The notes beneath the pieces were generated by a model, which saw only the letters and a program-made list of their open reading frames with translations, was not told the origin of the DNA and did not search any database. A stretch of DNA of 64,000 bases from Pieris napi (lineage: Eukaryota > Arthropoda > Insecta > Lepidoptera > Pieridae), in the NCBI RefSeq assembly GCF_905475465.1, contig NC_062254.1, forward strand, positions 6,282,001 through 6,346,000. The letters run 5' to 3'. Below are positions 1 to 12,700 of the stretch, one piece after another (the stretch's first letter is position 1; each line of letters opens with the position of its first letter). The position numbers and the translations under genes were made by a program.

Positions 1-1
1 T

Positions 2-112
2 CATGAAACTACCAGGCTTAGCAAACTGGTAAGGAGATATCGCGATCCAGTATTGAGCCTTACGACCTCCGATGCGATCAACCCACTGACCCGGGAGGAT
101 TATCGAGGCTAA
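2..112 (+). other. Open-frame fragment at window edge, unidentified
   Basis: An open frame runs from the window edge to a TAA at 110-112 (about 36 residues). It is rich in Arg, Leu and Thr and ends ...PLTREDYRG. Base composition is slightly more GC-rich than the surroundings, which fits the end of a coding piece or a transposon remnant. I do not recognise it, and the upstream part lies outside the window. Confidence 0.2.
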
Positions 113-440
113 ACATGTTAGAGACGTTTCTTATCGTCATTAAATTACCAGGTATTGATGGAATTTACATTTATGAAGAAAACGTAAGCAGGAAATGAGA
201 ATGTATGAGAAACTGGAAAATATTGTGTCACTGGTAAGCTGCGAATTAAGTTTTTGATTAAATGGTTAAAGCACGGCGTTGTGGTCAGCCACAACTTCAT
301 GCCTTGCCTTTTCATCTATCTTATAATTACTTCCTTTGTGAATATTTTAAACTTGAAAAATATAAGATTACGTTCTAATTCAAGCGTATTTTAAAGTTAA
401 ATTTGTGTCATCAGAAAATATACTATGTGTTCGACTTAGG

Positions 441-570
441 GTCCTTCAAGAAAAGAGTGTACCAATTCTTGAAAGGCCGGCAACGCACTTGCGAGCCTTC
501 TGGCAATGTGTGTGTCCATGGGCAGCGGTATCACTTAACATCAGGTGAGCCTACTGCCCGTTTGCCTCAT
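441..570 (-). repeat. Lepidopteran interspersed repeat (SINE/LINE-derived), copy A
   Basis: It carries blocks typical of a very common lepidopteran repeat: GGCCGGCAACGCACTTGCGA, then TCCATGGGCAGCGGTATCAC, then TTAACATCAGGTGAGCCTAC. Related pieces lie at 1441, 12487, 20308, 20808, 44138 and 45055, mostly in the opposite orientation. Confidence 0.7.
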
Positions 571-1440
571 ATTACATAAAAATAGTTTTCCTTTTATAGA
601 AATGATCGAGCTCTATCGTAAACCAAACATTCACACAGTACATCAAAATGTGAAGTGAGTAATAAATTACATGCGATCGACACCTGTCTTCACCTGCACA
701 TTAATAAGGCGGGTTCACAATTCCATCATGTCATCATAATGTTATCTCAGGCTTATTAAGAGCAACAAATAAGAACCTCATTCAATGTAAATGAGTGTGC
801 TACTGTGGTTGTAAATGGTTAAATTTAGACGCAGGTTATCAACTTTCATTGTTGACAGTTCTATGCCAGTATAGTGTATTATGAATATGAATTGGTACTC
901 AAGACGTTTATCTATATTTTTTTTTAACAAACACCATTACCTCATACAATTTATGTGAGCCAATCTAAGATGAAAACTTTACTAGATTCAATAAACGCCA
1001 GATCTAAACTAGATTAGAGAAGGGGCAAAACAGATTGAGGTCTTTAAAGGTCTAGCAAGAAATCAGCCGATATCCATAGTGTGCCAACCAGTACAAGTAT
1101 GGTGAAACGTAAATAGCAGGTTGGAGGCATCCGCCTCATTCAATGCGCCTGACCCCATCTGATCACAGCTCGAGGCTAGCACACATTCGCAAGTGATATC
1201 GAACACAATAGCCCTACTAAAAACCCTTTAAGGGTCTCTCTAATAGACGTTAGATAGTCTTACTATAATTTCTGTTATTGAATACAAATACGTATAAATT
1301 ACACGATTCGCTTACAGCGAACACGATAAACGAGCATTAGAATAATTTTAATTAGGCCACCGAAAGACTAATTAAATTTTAATATTATTATTATTATTTA
1401 GAGGACAAACAGAATGGTAATGTAAAATAATCAATTCTCA

Positions 1441-1510
1441 ATTCGGACTCGCGAGTGCGTTGCCGGTCTTTTAAGACTTGGTACGCTCATTCCTGAGCCT
1501 TACAAGGATA
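1441..1510 (+). repeat. Lepidopteran interspersed repeat, copy B (short)
   Basis: It contains CTCGCGAGTGCGTTGCCGGT followed by a TTTTAAGA...TGGTACGCTC block shared with the copies at 12487 and 20308. Only the middle part of the element is present. Confidence 0.6.
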
Positions 1511-3226
1511 AATATAAACCTTTTCAAACTTCGTTTGAAGTAGGCGCGCTCCATTAATTTCTCAATTTCCGCTTGAATTAAATAAATATGATTCGTCTAA
1601 TCCTGTCAAATATGAGAACCATATCAAACATTGGACCATAAATCGTAATTTACATGACAGTACAAATAGAAACTCATACAAAACATACACGTTATACGTC
1701 ATAGTTGAATCCCGCACCGTGTCTAACTAAATTGTATTACATTCCTAGTAATCTTCAAGGCGGTTACGGGTTTTATGAAATGGAGCAAATAGTCATGTTT
1801 TTGCTTCACATCTATTATGCTAATGTTATAATGCCACCCACTTTTATTGTCAATATTCATTATTTAGATATCATTTCAAATGTAAATGGGCATGTTCGTC
1901 ACCTTTTAAGTTTTTATGGCTTAGACACAGTATAATATTAACACTTATTGATGTTTAGCTGATAATTAGATACAAATTATCGATTGGATCCTTTTTGTCA
2001 AACACAAGAAATCAGTTTATTTATCATGACTCTATACAAATATGTAATAAAATTTTAAAGAGATTTAATTTATATACAAGTTGTTAATACAAATTTCTAC
2101 CATGTCTAGAAGCAGATCAAAGACGGTTCGCTAGCCGTAAATAAATCATTATTTTTCAATATGTAATACCGCTATGTAAAGTTAAGTAGAAGCTCGTTAT
2201 TGAGGTTCAACAATAGGTTCAATGGAATCGATTTGCGGAGCACGCTACAAAAACTACTTTTGTATAGAAGATGTATTCAGACGTCCCCATAATTCAATTT
2301 TGGAATAGTTCGTGTTCTCGGAATTACTTGCTACCAAGCAGTAGCAATCATAGGCTTTTGGTAAATAGATCCCAGATTTTCATTAAGTTTATACAACTTT
2401 AAACAAAATCTAGTTATGTATGTCTTACAAGATATTTCAAGCATTAATTTGTTATCGTATTAAGTAAAAAGTTTTACAAGTTTTTGTATGAATGACGTTA
2501 TTTAAGATGCAATAGTAAATAGCATTTGTAAAAGGTTAAGAAATAATTACTTTTAACGAAGGATAATTAACATTAATTTTCAATCAAAATGTGCATCACA
2601 ATTTTTAACCATAAACACGGTGCCACTGACCATTGTGGACAGCACTTTAATATATACCGTTACTACATTGTGAGACTAAGCGTAACAGCGTACAAAAACT
2701 TGCTCTAATAAGCGCTTTACAATTCTCACACAAATACATTATTGCCTTCTAAATGGTTATCAATTACCGTTCTCTACGCGTTAATTAAAACAATCATGAA
2801 ACAAAACGAGGTCACATTCTAATTAAATATTGAATGTGAAAGCTTTTGGCCGATTTTTCGTAACGAGTACAGTTATTTTTCGGTTTTTTAAAAGCAGAGT
2901 TCAACATGAAGGATATTTATTATACGTCATATTAAGCTCTAATTACTTTGAAAGACGATTAAAAAGTTAACGCCCCTAGATTGAGATCGTAATTGTTTTA
3001 CGTTCATTCTCACAGTTAAGACCAGGTTACGGAATAATCAACGTAGTGTCTTAATTATACGAAATAACAATACTGAGAAAATAGTCCCGGCAAAAAGCTC
3101 AACAGTATCCGCAGAATTTAAATGAGCAACGTGTTTATCTTATGGAATAAGTAATCCTTACAATTAGATCACATCATTAAAAATTTACTAAAAATTCCTG
3201 AATAACATTTTGTTTTTTTGTTACAG

Positions 3227-6200
3227 ATGTTGCCACGGTCCTTATCGAGAGGAACAATGCGGATTTTAATTAGTTTAGCGATATTAGTGTGCGCTGTGGA
3301 AGCCGCTAAGAAGTTCGAAGGGACTTTAAGATCGGCAGCCGATGCTCCGCCTCAAGACAACCTTGCCATAGAATCAGAATCTCCCGAACCATCCGTGGTA
3401 GATGCTCCCCAAGAGTATAAGAATCCCGGCGCCCCACCACCTGAAAAAGTTGAAGACGATCCCACTGAAGAAGAAGAAGATGAACAACCGGCGCCTGTAC
3501 CAGAGACAGCAGCCGGTATTCCACCATCTGCACCCAGTGGAATATCTGCTCCATCGGCACCTGCGAACTCTCTCGAAGAATGTGATTCCGAAATGATTGG
3601 CTTCGAACTAGTCACTGGGTAAAATTATATACTATCTTATTACGGAGAAACGTAAAATAATGACGCCTTAATTTTGATTAAGTTGCTTCTATAATTTAAT
3701 TGTCTGCAATATTACTCCTGATAGTCCATTGCGAGTACACATAAAATAAAAATAAATAAAACTAATTTAATGATAAGAATGAACTTTTGATTAGTATAAT
3801 TATGCAACATCTTAAATCTTATCTTTCTTCACGCAGATACGTTTTCTCAGCGCCATCACACATTCTAGACGACATCCCTGGCACTTTAATGTTGACAGAT
3901 TGTTTAGAACAATGTCAATCGAATGACACTTGCCGCGCTGTGAACTACGAAACAGGCTTGTGCGTTCTCTTTAGCTCTGATGCTGACCAACTACCAGGTA
4001 AGGGCAGACTGCTGAATGCAGATATTATTTATAAAATAGGATTGTATAACTAGTATAAATCATCTAAATGTACACTCTTCACAAAACTTATTAATAAATT
4101 TTATTTTTAGGTGCACTAACGAAATCGCAATTCCCTGTATTCACGATCTACGCCCAAAAATCTTGCCTTGGTGTTAAGCCGTGTGAACGGGCTTGGTGCT
4201 TTGATCGTGTGCGTGGCTACCACCTCAAAGGCCGCGGCAAGAAAACACACACAGTCAGCTCTAGGCACATGTGCCTTGACCTCTGCCTGGGAGAAAATGA
4301 GTTTGTATGCAGGTATGTAATTTGCTTTCCATTAATTTTTAAGTATAAGGAAATTACAATAAGGAAAAACTTAAATCAAAATACTGTACCAAGTTTGTTC
4401 AAAGGCCTGCGAGGACAAATATTAAATGTTCATAATTCACAGTCTGTACTAGTATTCTTGGCATCGCATTGCATAGAAAAGGTCATAACATCTTCATTGA
4501 ATACTGTTACTTATTTGTATTCCCTTCGACGAGGAAGTGAAAATGCTTAGATTCCGCGAATAAGTAAGATTTATATTGTGTTGTTTCTGAAGCGTATTCA
4601 ATTGAATAGGGCAGAAACAGTTCTGTTCCATTATTGTGGTTATGCACATTGCTTTAAAATCTAATAGCGTCGATCATTTCTTGTTTTATTGTTAGCAACA
4701 TCTTTATGCTATATTCGGTTTATAATACGAAAAAAACTTCTTTTTATATGGTAAAAAATTATGTTCCACTATCGCATGTTTTTACTGTTGCTAATTAAAA
4801 GGATATTTTTAATAAACTACCATCCAGATAAGGTAGGGTCTTATCAAGATATTTTACTCGTTTGATTTCTAGATGTCCAATCATTCTTATTGCGTGGAAC
4901 TTTAATTAAATCTACTGTAATACTGATGTAACGTCGATAGAAATTACATAGGGTAAAAGGAAATGAGTGCATTTATTCCATAGATACACGGGCAGCACAT
5001 ATGATTACGATCCAGTGGAGACGATAAATCCGTTTTACGATCATGCTTCCATGTTCGACTTTATAAGTTTTAATCCATCCAAACGAAACATTATTACGCC
5101 ACTCAACTGCTTGATATCAATTAAATCTTCCCATAAGAGACTTAACAGACATGATACATTTACGGCGATTAAATCTGATGAAAAGCAATGAAATAAGAAT
5201 TAAACTATAATTACTGGTATAATGGAACTTGAAGCTCGCCCTGTATAATAAAAATTGTACTGTAAATGATCGTAAATTTTGCAATAGAACTTTATAAGCA
5301 CGAACATTCTTAGGTGTAAATGAATAATGTACGATTAGTCAAGCAACCCGCACCAGAGCTCATCGCGATTCGACAGTCACGACAAATATTCGTTTTCGCG
5401 AGAGGATGCTTAACGTCCCAGTGTGGGAGAGGATTGCCCTATCACTTCCTACTTTCACCATACAATAAGCGATAAACTGAATACTCCTCGCCTTATTGAA
5501 AGACCTACATCTCGTGCCAAGTGGAATTTATACGATGAATCCATAAATGTCACAATATCACGTCCTAGATTTACTATGAACTTTGAAAAGGTAGCAAGGA
5601 GGTTAATTCTTGTAATAGAAGATTTAAGCTTTAGGATAAAGTTTATAAATAAAATCGGTTTAGATACTCTTTGATGATAAAGGAGATATGCAGCCACAGG
5701 GAATTTACAAGGCGTGTGTTCTGTTCGATGTAGCTTAGTTTAAAAGGATGTATTGGCACAGGTTAGACCGAGGGTCATATGATTAGGATCGATTGTAAAT
5801 CAAGAGAAAATATTGATACAGATGAACATGCGATAATATTATCCTTGGGTGGTCACTATAAAGTAATAAAGGCTATAGAGGTCACAGTTACATAAGTAAC
5901 ACCGTGAAGCGACTTGCAATAAAACCAGTCGAGCCATATGCGTTTAAGCAAACCCTAACATTATGGACTGCCACTAACATGATTTAATGACTTTTGTTAG
6001 AAACTATAACAATGCTCATAATGGCTGGTAGATATGCATGAGTTTCTAGCTGTTTATACTTAAGTAACGTTCTGCTACGCTTATTCACTAGGCATATCTT
6101 TTTGTGGTATAATTGGCTTGTTATCGAGTTACCATATAACAAGTTCATAAACCACAAGTAGATATAGTCGTTAAAGCATATGAGCGAATAAAAGGTGTCA

Positions 6201-8325
6201 CTGGATGAGGTTAACTCTGGGAAAGTTCACACGGATATACAAAAAGAATAGAACGCCTTTTAAAGAACGTATTACTTTGTTATAGATCGGCGAACTACAA
6301 CAACAAAACAGGCGAGTGTGTTCTATCAAACATGGATCGGATTACTTTGGGCGGCACCAATGCTTTCCAGCCGAATGAAGGTGCGTACAATTTTTTTATT
6401 ACAGCTTTCATACAAGTAAAGCATTGTTTAATAAGGTTCAAAGTTACAACAGCCTTGTCTTTACATTCATGTTAATGGACTTTTAAAATATCGATTTCCT
6501 CTTACAGATACCGACTATTTAGAGAACAACTGTGTCGAAGAGCCAACGAAACTTTGCGAGTTCAAAAAAATGAGTGGCCGTATTCTTAAGACTGTCGATT
6601 CCGTGTACCAAGACGTGCAGACAGTAGAAGAATGTCGTGAACTATGTTTAAATTCACCTTTCCGTTGTCACTCTTATGACCACGGCGATACTGGTGATCA
6701 CGTATGCCGACTCTCTCACCACTCCAAAGCAACTCTTGCTGATATTCAGGTTTGTATCTTTGATACAGAAGTTTATTAACATTATGAAGGCACGTCGATC
6801 ACCATATTTAAATTATTTTCCATTTTAGGATCCGTACCTTGAAGTACCAGAAGCCGCCACTTACGAACTGTCTTCCTGCTATAACGTATCCATCGACTGC
6901 CGAGCTGGTGACATGGTCGCCAAAATTCAAACATCCAAACTTTTCGACGGCAAAATTTACGCTAAAGGAAGCCCCAACTCTTGTGTTGTTGATGTTAAAC
7001 AGAGTTTGGAATTTGAGTTGCATATGGGTTACAACAACATTGAGTGTAACGTTAAACAAAACGGACTTGGCAGGTAATTCTCATCATAATAGTAGTATTT
7101 TCTTGAACACCTCTAACTCTAGGTTTATTCTAAGTTTATTACTGACGGACGCTTGTTGTTAATAATTATCATATTTAGGTGGGATTATTCTTCGAGTATG
7201 AGTTAGTAAATACTTAACATTTGTTACAGATATCTCAATGACGTCGTAATTCAGCATCACGACACGATCGTCACCTCTTCTGATCTCGGATTAGCCGTGA
7301 CTTGTCAGTATGATTTAACAAATAAGACCGTTGCTAATGAAGTGGATCTTGGAATTCACGGCGATATTCAGACTGGTCTGTCCGAGGAGGTCATTGTCGA
7401 CTCACCGAATGTAGCAATGAAGATTACCGACAGGAGCGGAGACGACACAATTGTTTCTGCCGAAGTTGGAGATCCTTTGGTAAATATAGACGCTAAAGTT
7501 ATTTATTTCATGCAATACTATGCTATGATCATAACAGTATGATACTCAATGTACTTTTTAATTTTAGGCTCTCAAGTTTGAGATCATGGATCCCAACTCA
7601 CCATTCGAAATCTTTGTACGAGAGCTGGTTGCTATGGACGGTGTCGATTCCAGTGAAATCACCCTTATCGATAGCGACGGTTGCCCTACAGATCATTTCA
7701 TCATGGGACCTCTGTTCAAGTCTACATCAACCGGAAAGGTACAGTTAAAATCAAGATAAATCCATTCAGATGGCCTCAAATGTATTGGTATGTAGAATAA
7801 AATGTTTATATTTTATCTTTTCAGATACTTTTGTCCAACTTCGATGCATTCAAGTTCCCATCTTCTGAGGTTGTCCAATTCCGGGCTTTGGTGACACCAT
7901 GCATGCCTACTTGTGAACCAGTTCAATGTGATGGTGGGCCAAATGAATTACGTTCCGTTATGTCTTACGGACGTAGGAAGAGGCGTTCCACATCAGCTGC
8001 TCCCACTGACGATATGCTCTTGGTACAAACCATTCAAATCACAGACAAATTCGGTTTCGACAAACAACGAGCTAAGAATGTCACAGAAGATTCAGTGTAC
8101 GTCAGGGAGACCGATGTTACTTGTGTCAACGCATCTGGGGCTATGTTAGCAGCTGCTGCATTCATTGCTGCACAACTAGTCGTACTTGCCGCATGGACCT
8201 GCAGTTGGCAGAGGAGACGCGCTGCTGCCAAAGCTGCAGAGTTACTCCCAGGTCCCAATGCCCCTTCATCTCTTTGCAAAGTCTACGACCCTAGTTTCTC
8301 TCGAGCACACCAGAGGCACTTCTGA
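3227..8325 (+). CDS. PAN/apple + zona pellucida (ZP) domain transmembrane protein, 9 coding exons, 752 aa
   Basis: Coding exons are 3227-3618, 3837-3997, 4111-4312, 6286-6380, 6508-6749, 6829-7073, 7230-7479, 7568-7738 and 7825-8325. All have gt/ag borders and a continuous frame, giving 752 residues and a TGA stop. The ATG follows an acceptor directly, so the 5' UTR is on an unseen exon; Met-11 is an alternative start just before the signal-peptide core (MRILISLAILVCAVEA). Residues 30-115 are Pro/Glu-rich. Three Cys-rich PAN/apple modules follow at about 119-203, 209-292 and 300-378. The ZP domain spans about 388-621, with paired cysteines and the CMPTCEPVQC end. A furin-type site RRKRR lies at 636-640, a membrane helix at about 691-712 and a short basic tail after it. 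This order matches the insect PAN-ZP group (NompA, Trynity, Neyo, Nyobe, Morpheyus), which organises apical matrix and cuticle. I cannot fix which orthologue it is. Exon chain confidence is high. Confidence 0.93.
4313..6285 (+). other. Long third intron of the ZP gene
   Basis: This 1,973-bp intron separates two halves of the second PAN module (...EFVCR / SANYNNKTG...). Donor GTATGT follows 4312 and the acceptor ends TATAG at 6285. Several short open frames inside (for example 4967-5191 and 5423-5674) show no recognisable motif or codon bias. I see no transposon signature in it. Confidence 0.7.
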
Positions 8326-8949
8326 GTTATTATCTGAATGTCGACGTAACAGCGTTTGCAATAGTAGTATATCTGTAGCTTAAATACCCCCGTCGAGTCT
8401 TGGCTCAGAGAAACTTTCGAGTGAAGACCTGCGACAGCGGTTATTAATGATAGGAGCGAATCTAAAAACGAAAAAGATTTGCGCGACATAGAGACGGGGA
8501 CGATCACTGAAGCGTTTGTGATAGAGGATGAATGATGAGAGGATAGTGTGTTAGTTGCGTGATTGTTCTGGATGTGAGCGCTTGCTTGTCCCCATCCCTG
8601 AAGTCGACAGCGGGACAATGGTCGTAGTCGTTATCGAGACGACGTCGCTCATTCATTCACAATACGTCCAAAAGTCCACAGGAATTATAATATGTATTGT
8701 ACCATATTTTTCGATGTAGCGTAAGAGTGTTTTCACGATAGTTATAAGTAAAAGTAACATTTTTGTACCTTTTAAGTAGATAATCGATGAAGCGACCAAG
8801 TCAAGAAACGATACGAAGACTATCATAGTTCCGATACAAGTAATTTATTCATAGGATAGTTTCTTTTTTACTTAATTTATGTTCAACTACGAATTATACC
8901 TATAATATAAATCTTAAATGTTAACAAAATGTTGCTTACCTATAATAAA
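8326..8949 (+). terminator. 3' UTR and poly(A) signal of the ZP gene
   Basis: Non-coding sequence follows the TGA at 8323-8325. The first canonical AATAAA I place is at 8944-8949; another AATAAA near 9077 is an alternative. The 3' end is therefore about 0.6-0.75 kb after the stop. Confidence 0.55.
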
Positions 8950-9335
8950 ATGTGCTATTTTCTATATTTAGTGAACCGATAGTATTTTTATGGATATTAG
9001 TGCCTTATTATGAATTTATTTCAAATAATATTAAGTACCAGTTTCAACCGTCCAAATTGTCGAAAAAGTACAGCGAAATAAATTTATAAAGAAATAATAT
9101 TTTATTTTATTTGAAATCCTTGAAACAAACCTAACCAACCAAAAAGCAAACAGATATTGTTTACTTAAAAATTTTCTTACATCAAATTGTAAGGGAATTG
9201 AATTTACAACCACAAATTGTATTTAAATGGTGCGTAGTCGAGCTACGGCGTAGCGCTACAATGACTAAAGCAATGTTCTAAAGAATTACCTTTATTATGT
9301 TTGAAAAAGCATTTACTATCAATCAATATCACTTA

Positions 9336-10053
9336 GGGTCGATTCGACCAAACTTCAATTTATACACGAGTAACTATACCAAGAATAATCTATTCCATGA
9401 TTTTAATCTCGAGTAAATCCATAGTCGTTTGTCCACGTAATCGATAGTATAATTTGTGCTAGGAATAACAATACGCGAATAGCAAGAGAATGGTGAACGA
9501 AAATAAAACTCGGCAAATAAATGTTGTTCTACAACGGGACAGTGTAAGAGCATACATCATGTCAACTCGATTTTGCCGTATTATAGTGTGAAAAAGTAGC
9601 TTTTAACAGGTGTCAAACGACAACAAAAAGTTTTTATTTCTTGTTTGTTTGAGGCTTTCGTCTAAAAAGGAACTTCTGTTGAGCCCAGTTGAATTTCATT
9701 CTAATATTATAGAAAATAAAAAATCTAAAAACAAATAAATAAATAATAAATTATTTAAACGTTTCATTATACAATGCTAGACTATTAATTTAGTGCGTTG
9801 CGTTGACTTGAAATTAAAACACAGAATACATATTTGTGAAATGACAGAAATCAGCTGATTGGACTGACTGACGCCATTAAATTATTCTAGGAATAGCTGT
9901 TATTCCGTGCGAAACGGCGGTATACTAGCAATTCCCGAATAAGCCCACTATTCTTAGAATTTGTAGTTGGTAAAACGTAAAATTGATTTACTCTCGATTA
10001 ACTGACGATTTATTCTAAGATTAAGATTTACTCTTGTTTGGTCGAATCGACCC
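9336..10053. mobile_element. 718-bp inverted-repeat element (PIF/Harbinger-like MITE), TSD TTA
   Basis: Perfect 18-bp terminal inverted repeats, GGGTCGATTCGACCAAAC at 9336-9353 and its complement at 10036-10053, are flanked by the direct repeat TTA (9333-9335 and 10054-10056). A 3-bp TTA/TAA target duplication is typical of PIF/Harbinger elements. No transposase frame is present, so it is non-autonomous. Subterminal sequence on both sides also carries variants of CGAGTAA / GAGTAAATC. Confidence 0.85.
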
Positions 10054-10056
10054 TTA

Positions 10057-10660
10057 ATAACATAACAAAAAAAAGATAGAAAGATAATTATTCTCAAAGC
10101 ATAATATTCCATGCAGCAGCTCTCGATTACTAATAATTCCTACAGATACAATTAAATAAATATAACGCTTTAACATTTTAACTAACTCAATACATTGAAT
10201 TTGTGAAGCAGATTTTGCCACAGAACAGAGACAATACACTATACGATAAATAATAAAAATAAATAAAACTTATTCATGACAGAAAAATGGTGAGACAAAA
10301 TTTATCTAACGCCCAATTTTCGCAAATGACCCAATACTTTTTTTATTAAGATTGATATATAAACCTTAATTTGCTTATAAACTGCTTTCACATCGTGGCA
10401 ACACGCGACGCAGTTAAAAGAATTTGATAACGAGCTTAAAGCCAATTTGACGACGAGATAACCGAAGAAATATCTTGAAAAGATCACGCGTGAAGTTGCA
10501 CACGTCACGTCAGCATCCGTGCCCGCGATCAGATCAACGCAGACGGCACGCGACTACGAACAGCCTTTTGGCAGTTAAAAAGGATTTAAATCTACAGGCA
10601 TTCTTTGACATACAGAACTGAATCTTTTAACTCTTAGAATAGGGTCTCTTTAGCCATCGC
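10057..10660. other. Non-coding spacer before the 10.67-kb promoter-like region
   Basis: This is AT-rich sequence with no convincing gene or repeat. The small minus-strand open frames at 10054-10239 and 10302-10508 have no motif and look incidental. Confidence 0.5.
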
Positions 10661-10673
10661 TCAACAAAGACGC

Positions 10674-10760
10674 TATATATACCACGTCCGAAGTTGCACT
10701 CTATAGACACGCGTCACCAGTCGTCTATTAACAAGCAGAAAGTGTTGAATTCTTTTAAAG
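10674..10760 (+). promoter_or_regulatory. TATA-containing core promoter candidate with short 5' leader
   Basis: TATATATA lies at 10674-10681. Possible initiator sequence with TCACCAGTC lies at about 10714-10722, and an ATG preceded by AAAG lies at 10761. Spacing from TATA box to the possible initiator is a little long (about 40 bases), but the overall arrangement resembles promoters of small secreted-protein genes in insects. Confidence 0.45.
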
Positions 10761-10809
10761 ATGCGAGTGCGCTTTGTAGCTTTATCTGCCATCGTATTCA
10801 CACATGACG
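10761..10809 (+). CDS. Possible first coding exon with signal-peptide-like sequence, gene unidentified
   Basis: ATG at 10761 opens a short frame, MRVRFVALSAIVFTHD, with a basic N-end followed by a hydrophobic stretch as in a signal peptide. A donor GTAGTA follows at 10810 (alternative GTATAG at 10817). It stands just downstream of a TATA box. Short first exons that carry the signal peptide are common in insect cuticle and secreted-protein genes. I found no convincing second exon close by; an open segment at 15705-15807 is compatible in phase but has a weak acceptor. This remains a candidate only. Confidence 0.3.
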
Positions 10810-10816
10810 GTAGTAG

Positions 10817-12480
10817 GTATAGTTTCGATTTATTCTAGAATACCTAGGTTTAGATGTTTAAGATTATTGAATCTTAACTTATATATAGAAGATTCTAGAT
10901 ATGTGTTTTGTATAGAAAAACGATATGATTAGAGATAAAAATTCGAACAATGTAATCTCGAATGAGTTTGAAACATTGTTTTATGTTTCATACTACCAAG
11001 ACTGTAGCTGACTTGAACTTGAATAACTTGTGTACGGTTCCTGGATCATCAGGGGTTCGAAATAATAGAATAATTTTAACTTACTCTATATTTATCACTC
11101 GCGTAATACAATAGAATATGAGCGAAATATTCTATAATGTTTGCCAGGCCACCTCTGTATCGTACTAAATAGTATATGATTTTATCTAAAGTGTCTATAT
11201 CAAGTAACAAAAATAGCATAAAATAGGTAAAATGAGAACAAGGTATGTTGTGAGTTTATCAGTGTTTATTAAAAAAAATATTTTTAAATTTCCTAAACTA
11301 GTCAGCTCGAACGAACCAGTCAGCCAAGAATACATATAAGATGTATTACTAATTCCAATTTTACAGACAATATTACACCCTTAAATACAAAAATTTCAAA
11401 CATAAAAAACAAACAAATAAATATGTAATTTTAATAATCTGACACATTCTCGAATTCTTGAACAGACATCAAAATCGTTTTAGCCGTTTAGGAGTTTAAT
11501 TACAAACACGAATTTATATATCTAAAAAAACAAAAGGCATCAAATGTGTTGATGTTGTTTTGTATTGAAAAGTTAAATTATTTATGCCTAGGTTTTTGTT
11601 TTTATTTTTATTATATATTTTCCTTGTATCCTACAAGATGAAAATTAGCCAAATCGATCCTGCCATTCCCGACTTTTAGCGAGACAAACGAACACCAATT
11701 TATTTTAATTATAGGCATATAAGGCCACCGTATCTGACGACTTCTAGAACTTTTTATGAATTCCTTTACATCCTGTTCCTAGATCCTACCATTTGATTAC
11801 AATTTAAATAATCATTATATAAGAAGTGAACATCCGCAGCGGCTAACTAGAACATTGATAGTTATCAATTAAAATCCGAATCTCGCTAACAATCTCTTAT
11901 CATAATATATTCACGGCATTGAAAAGGTGAAGCACACGGAGAATTGTAATAAGAAGAATACGGTAAATGTAACATGTGTGAGATTCCATGATAAGTAAAC
12001 AGTTAAACAATAAAACCACTGAATACTGATGAAACCGTAAATAAGTTGTTTCATGAAATATTCATTCGTTGATGAGACAGAGACGACCGTTTATAAGACA
12101 ATTTATTTATGGAACTTTAAGGTATTCAAAGTTCAGAGAACTTATCGATATGGTCTTTGATAAATCTTTCCGATTCCATTCAATAAATAATTAGATTACA
12201 TCTTGCCGGCATAACGGATATGATATATTATAAATAGCTTAGTACTTATAAAGGAACATCGACAGGTTATTTAAATGGAACTTAGGTTAATACGTAGGAT
12301 TAATAGGTGGATTTATCAGAACATGAAATAAGGAAGTCTTTCTTGCTTTCACATGGATCTTATGTACGTCGTCACGTAGGTATATAAAGTATTAGTTTCC
12401 AAAATTCCAGTAAAAAAATATTAGTTGCGAAAATTAAGATACATCACGTATACTAATGTTTATAAGATTAAAAAACTATT
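10817..12480. other. Gene-free AT-rich stretch
   Basis: I see no coding exon, RNA gene or recognisable repeat here. If the 10761 exon is real, this would be its first intron. Confidence 0.45.
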
Positions 12481-12486
12481 TTTTTA

Positions 12487-12700
12487 TAGAACAAGGGATC
12501 AACGAGCTCATCTGATGTTAAGTGAATGCCCGTGTGCGTCCATTTTCTTAATGCCAGTGGGCTCGCAAGTGCATTGCCGGCCTTTTAAGAATCGGTACCC
12601 TAAGTCGAATTGGTTGCAATATACTTCATTGGGCAGCATCCACAGTGGTGCTGCCCGGCAAAAACTGCCTTAAAAACACTCAGTTGTGGAACGAACGTAG
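12487..12700 (+). repeat. Lepidopteran interspersed repeat, copy C (long)
   Basis: The blocks run in the same order as in the copy at 20308: AGCTCATCTGATGTTAAGTG, CTCGCAAGTGCATTGCCGGC, CTTTTAAGAATCGGTACCCT, then a CAGTTGTGGAACG end block. The open frame 12425-12673 lies inside this repeat and is not a gene. Confidence 0.7.

Larger units (their letters stand above)
113..3226. other. Upstream / 5' intron region of the ZP gene with repeat fragments
   Basis: No coding exon is evident here. It holds two lepidopteran interspersed-repeat fragments (441-570 and 1441-1510) and a short ATT microsatellite near 1383-1398. The ATG of the ZP gene sits directly on a splice acceptor at 3227, so at least one non-coding 5' exon must lie somewhere upstream, here or outside the window. 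I could not place it. Confidence 0.5.

Noticed and set aside
3306..3615. Overlapping minus-strand and shifted plus-strand open frames
   Set aside because: They are shadows of the Pro/Glu-rich first exon of the ZP gene; composition mirrors its codons.
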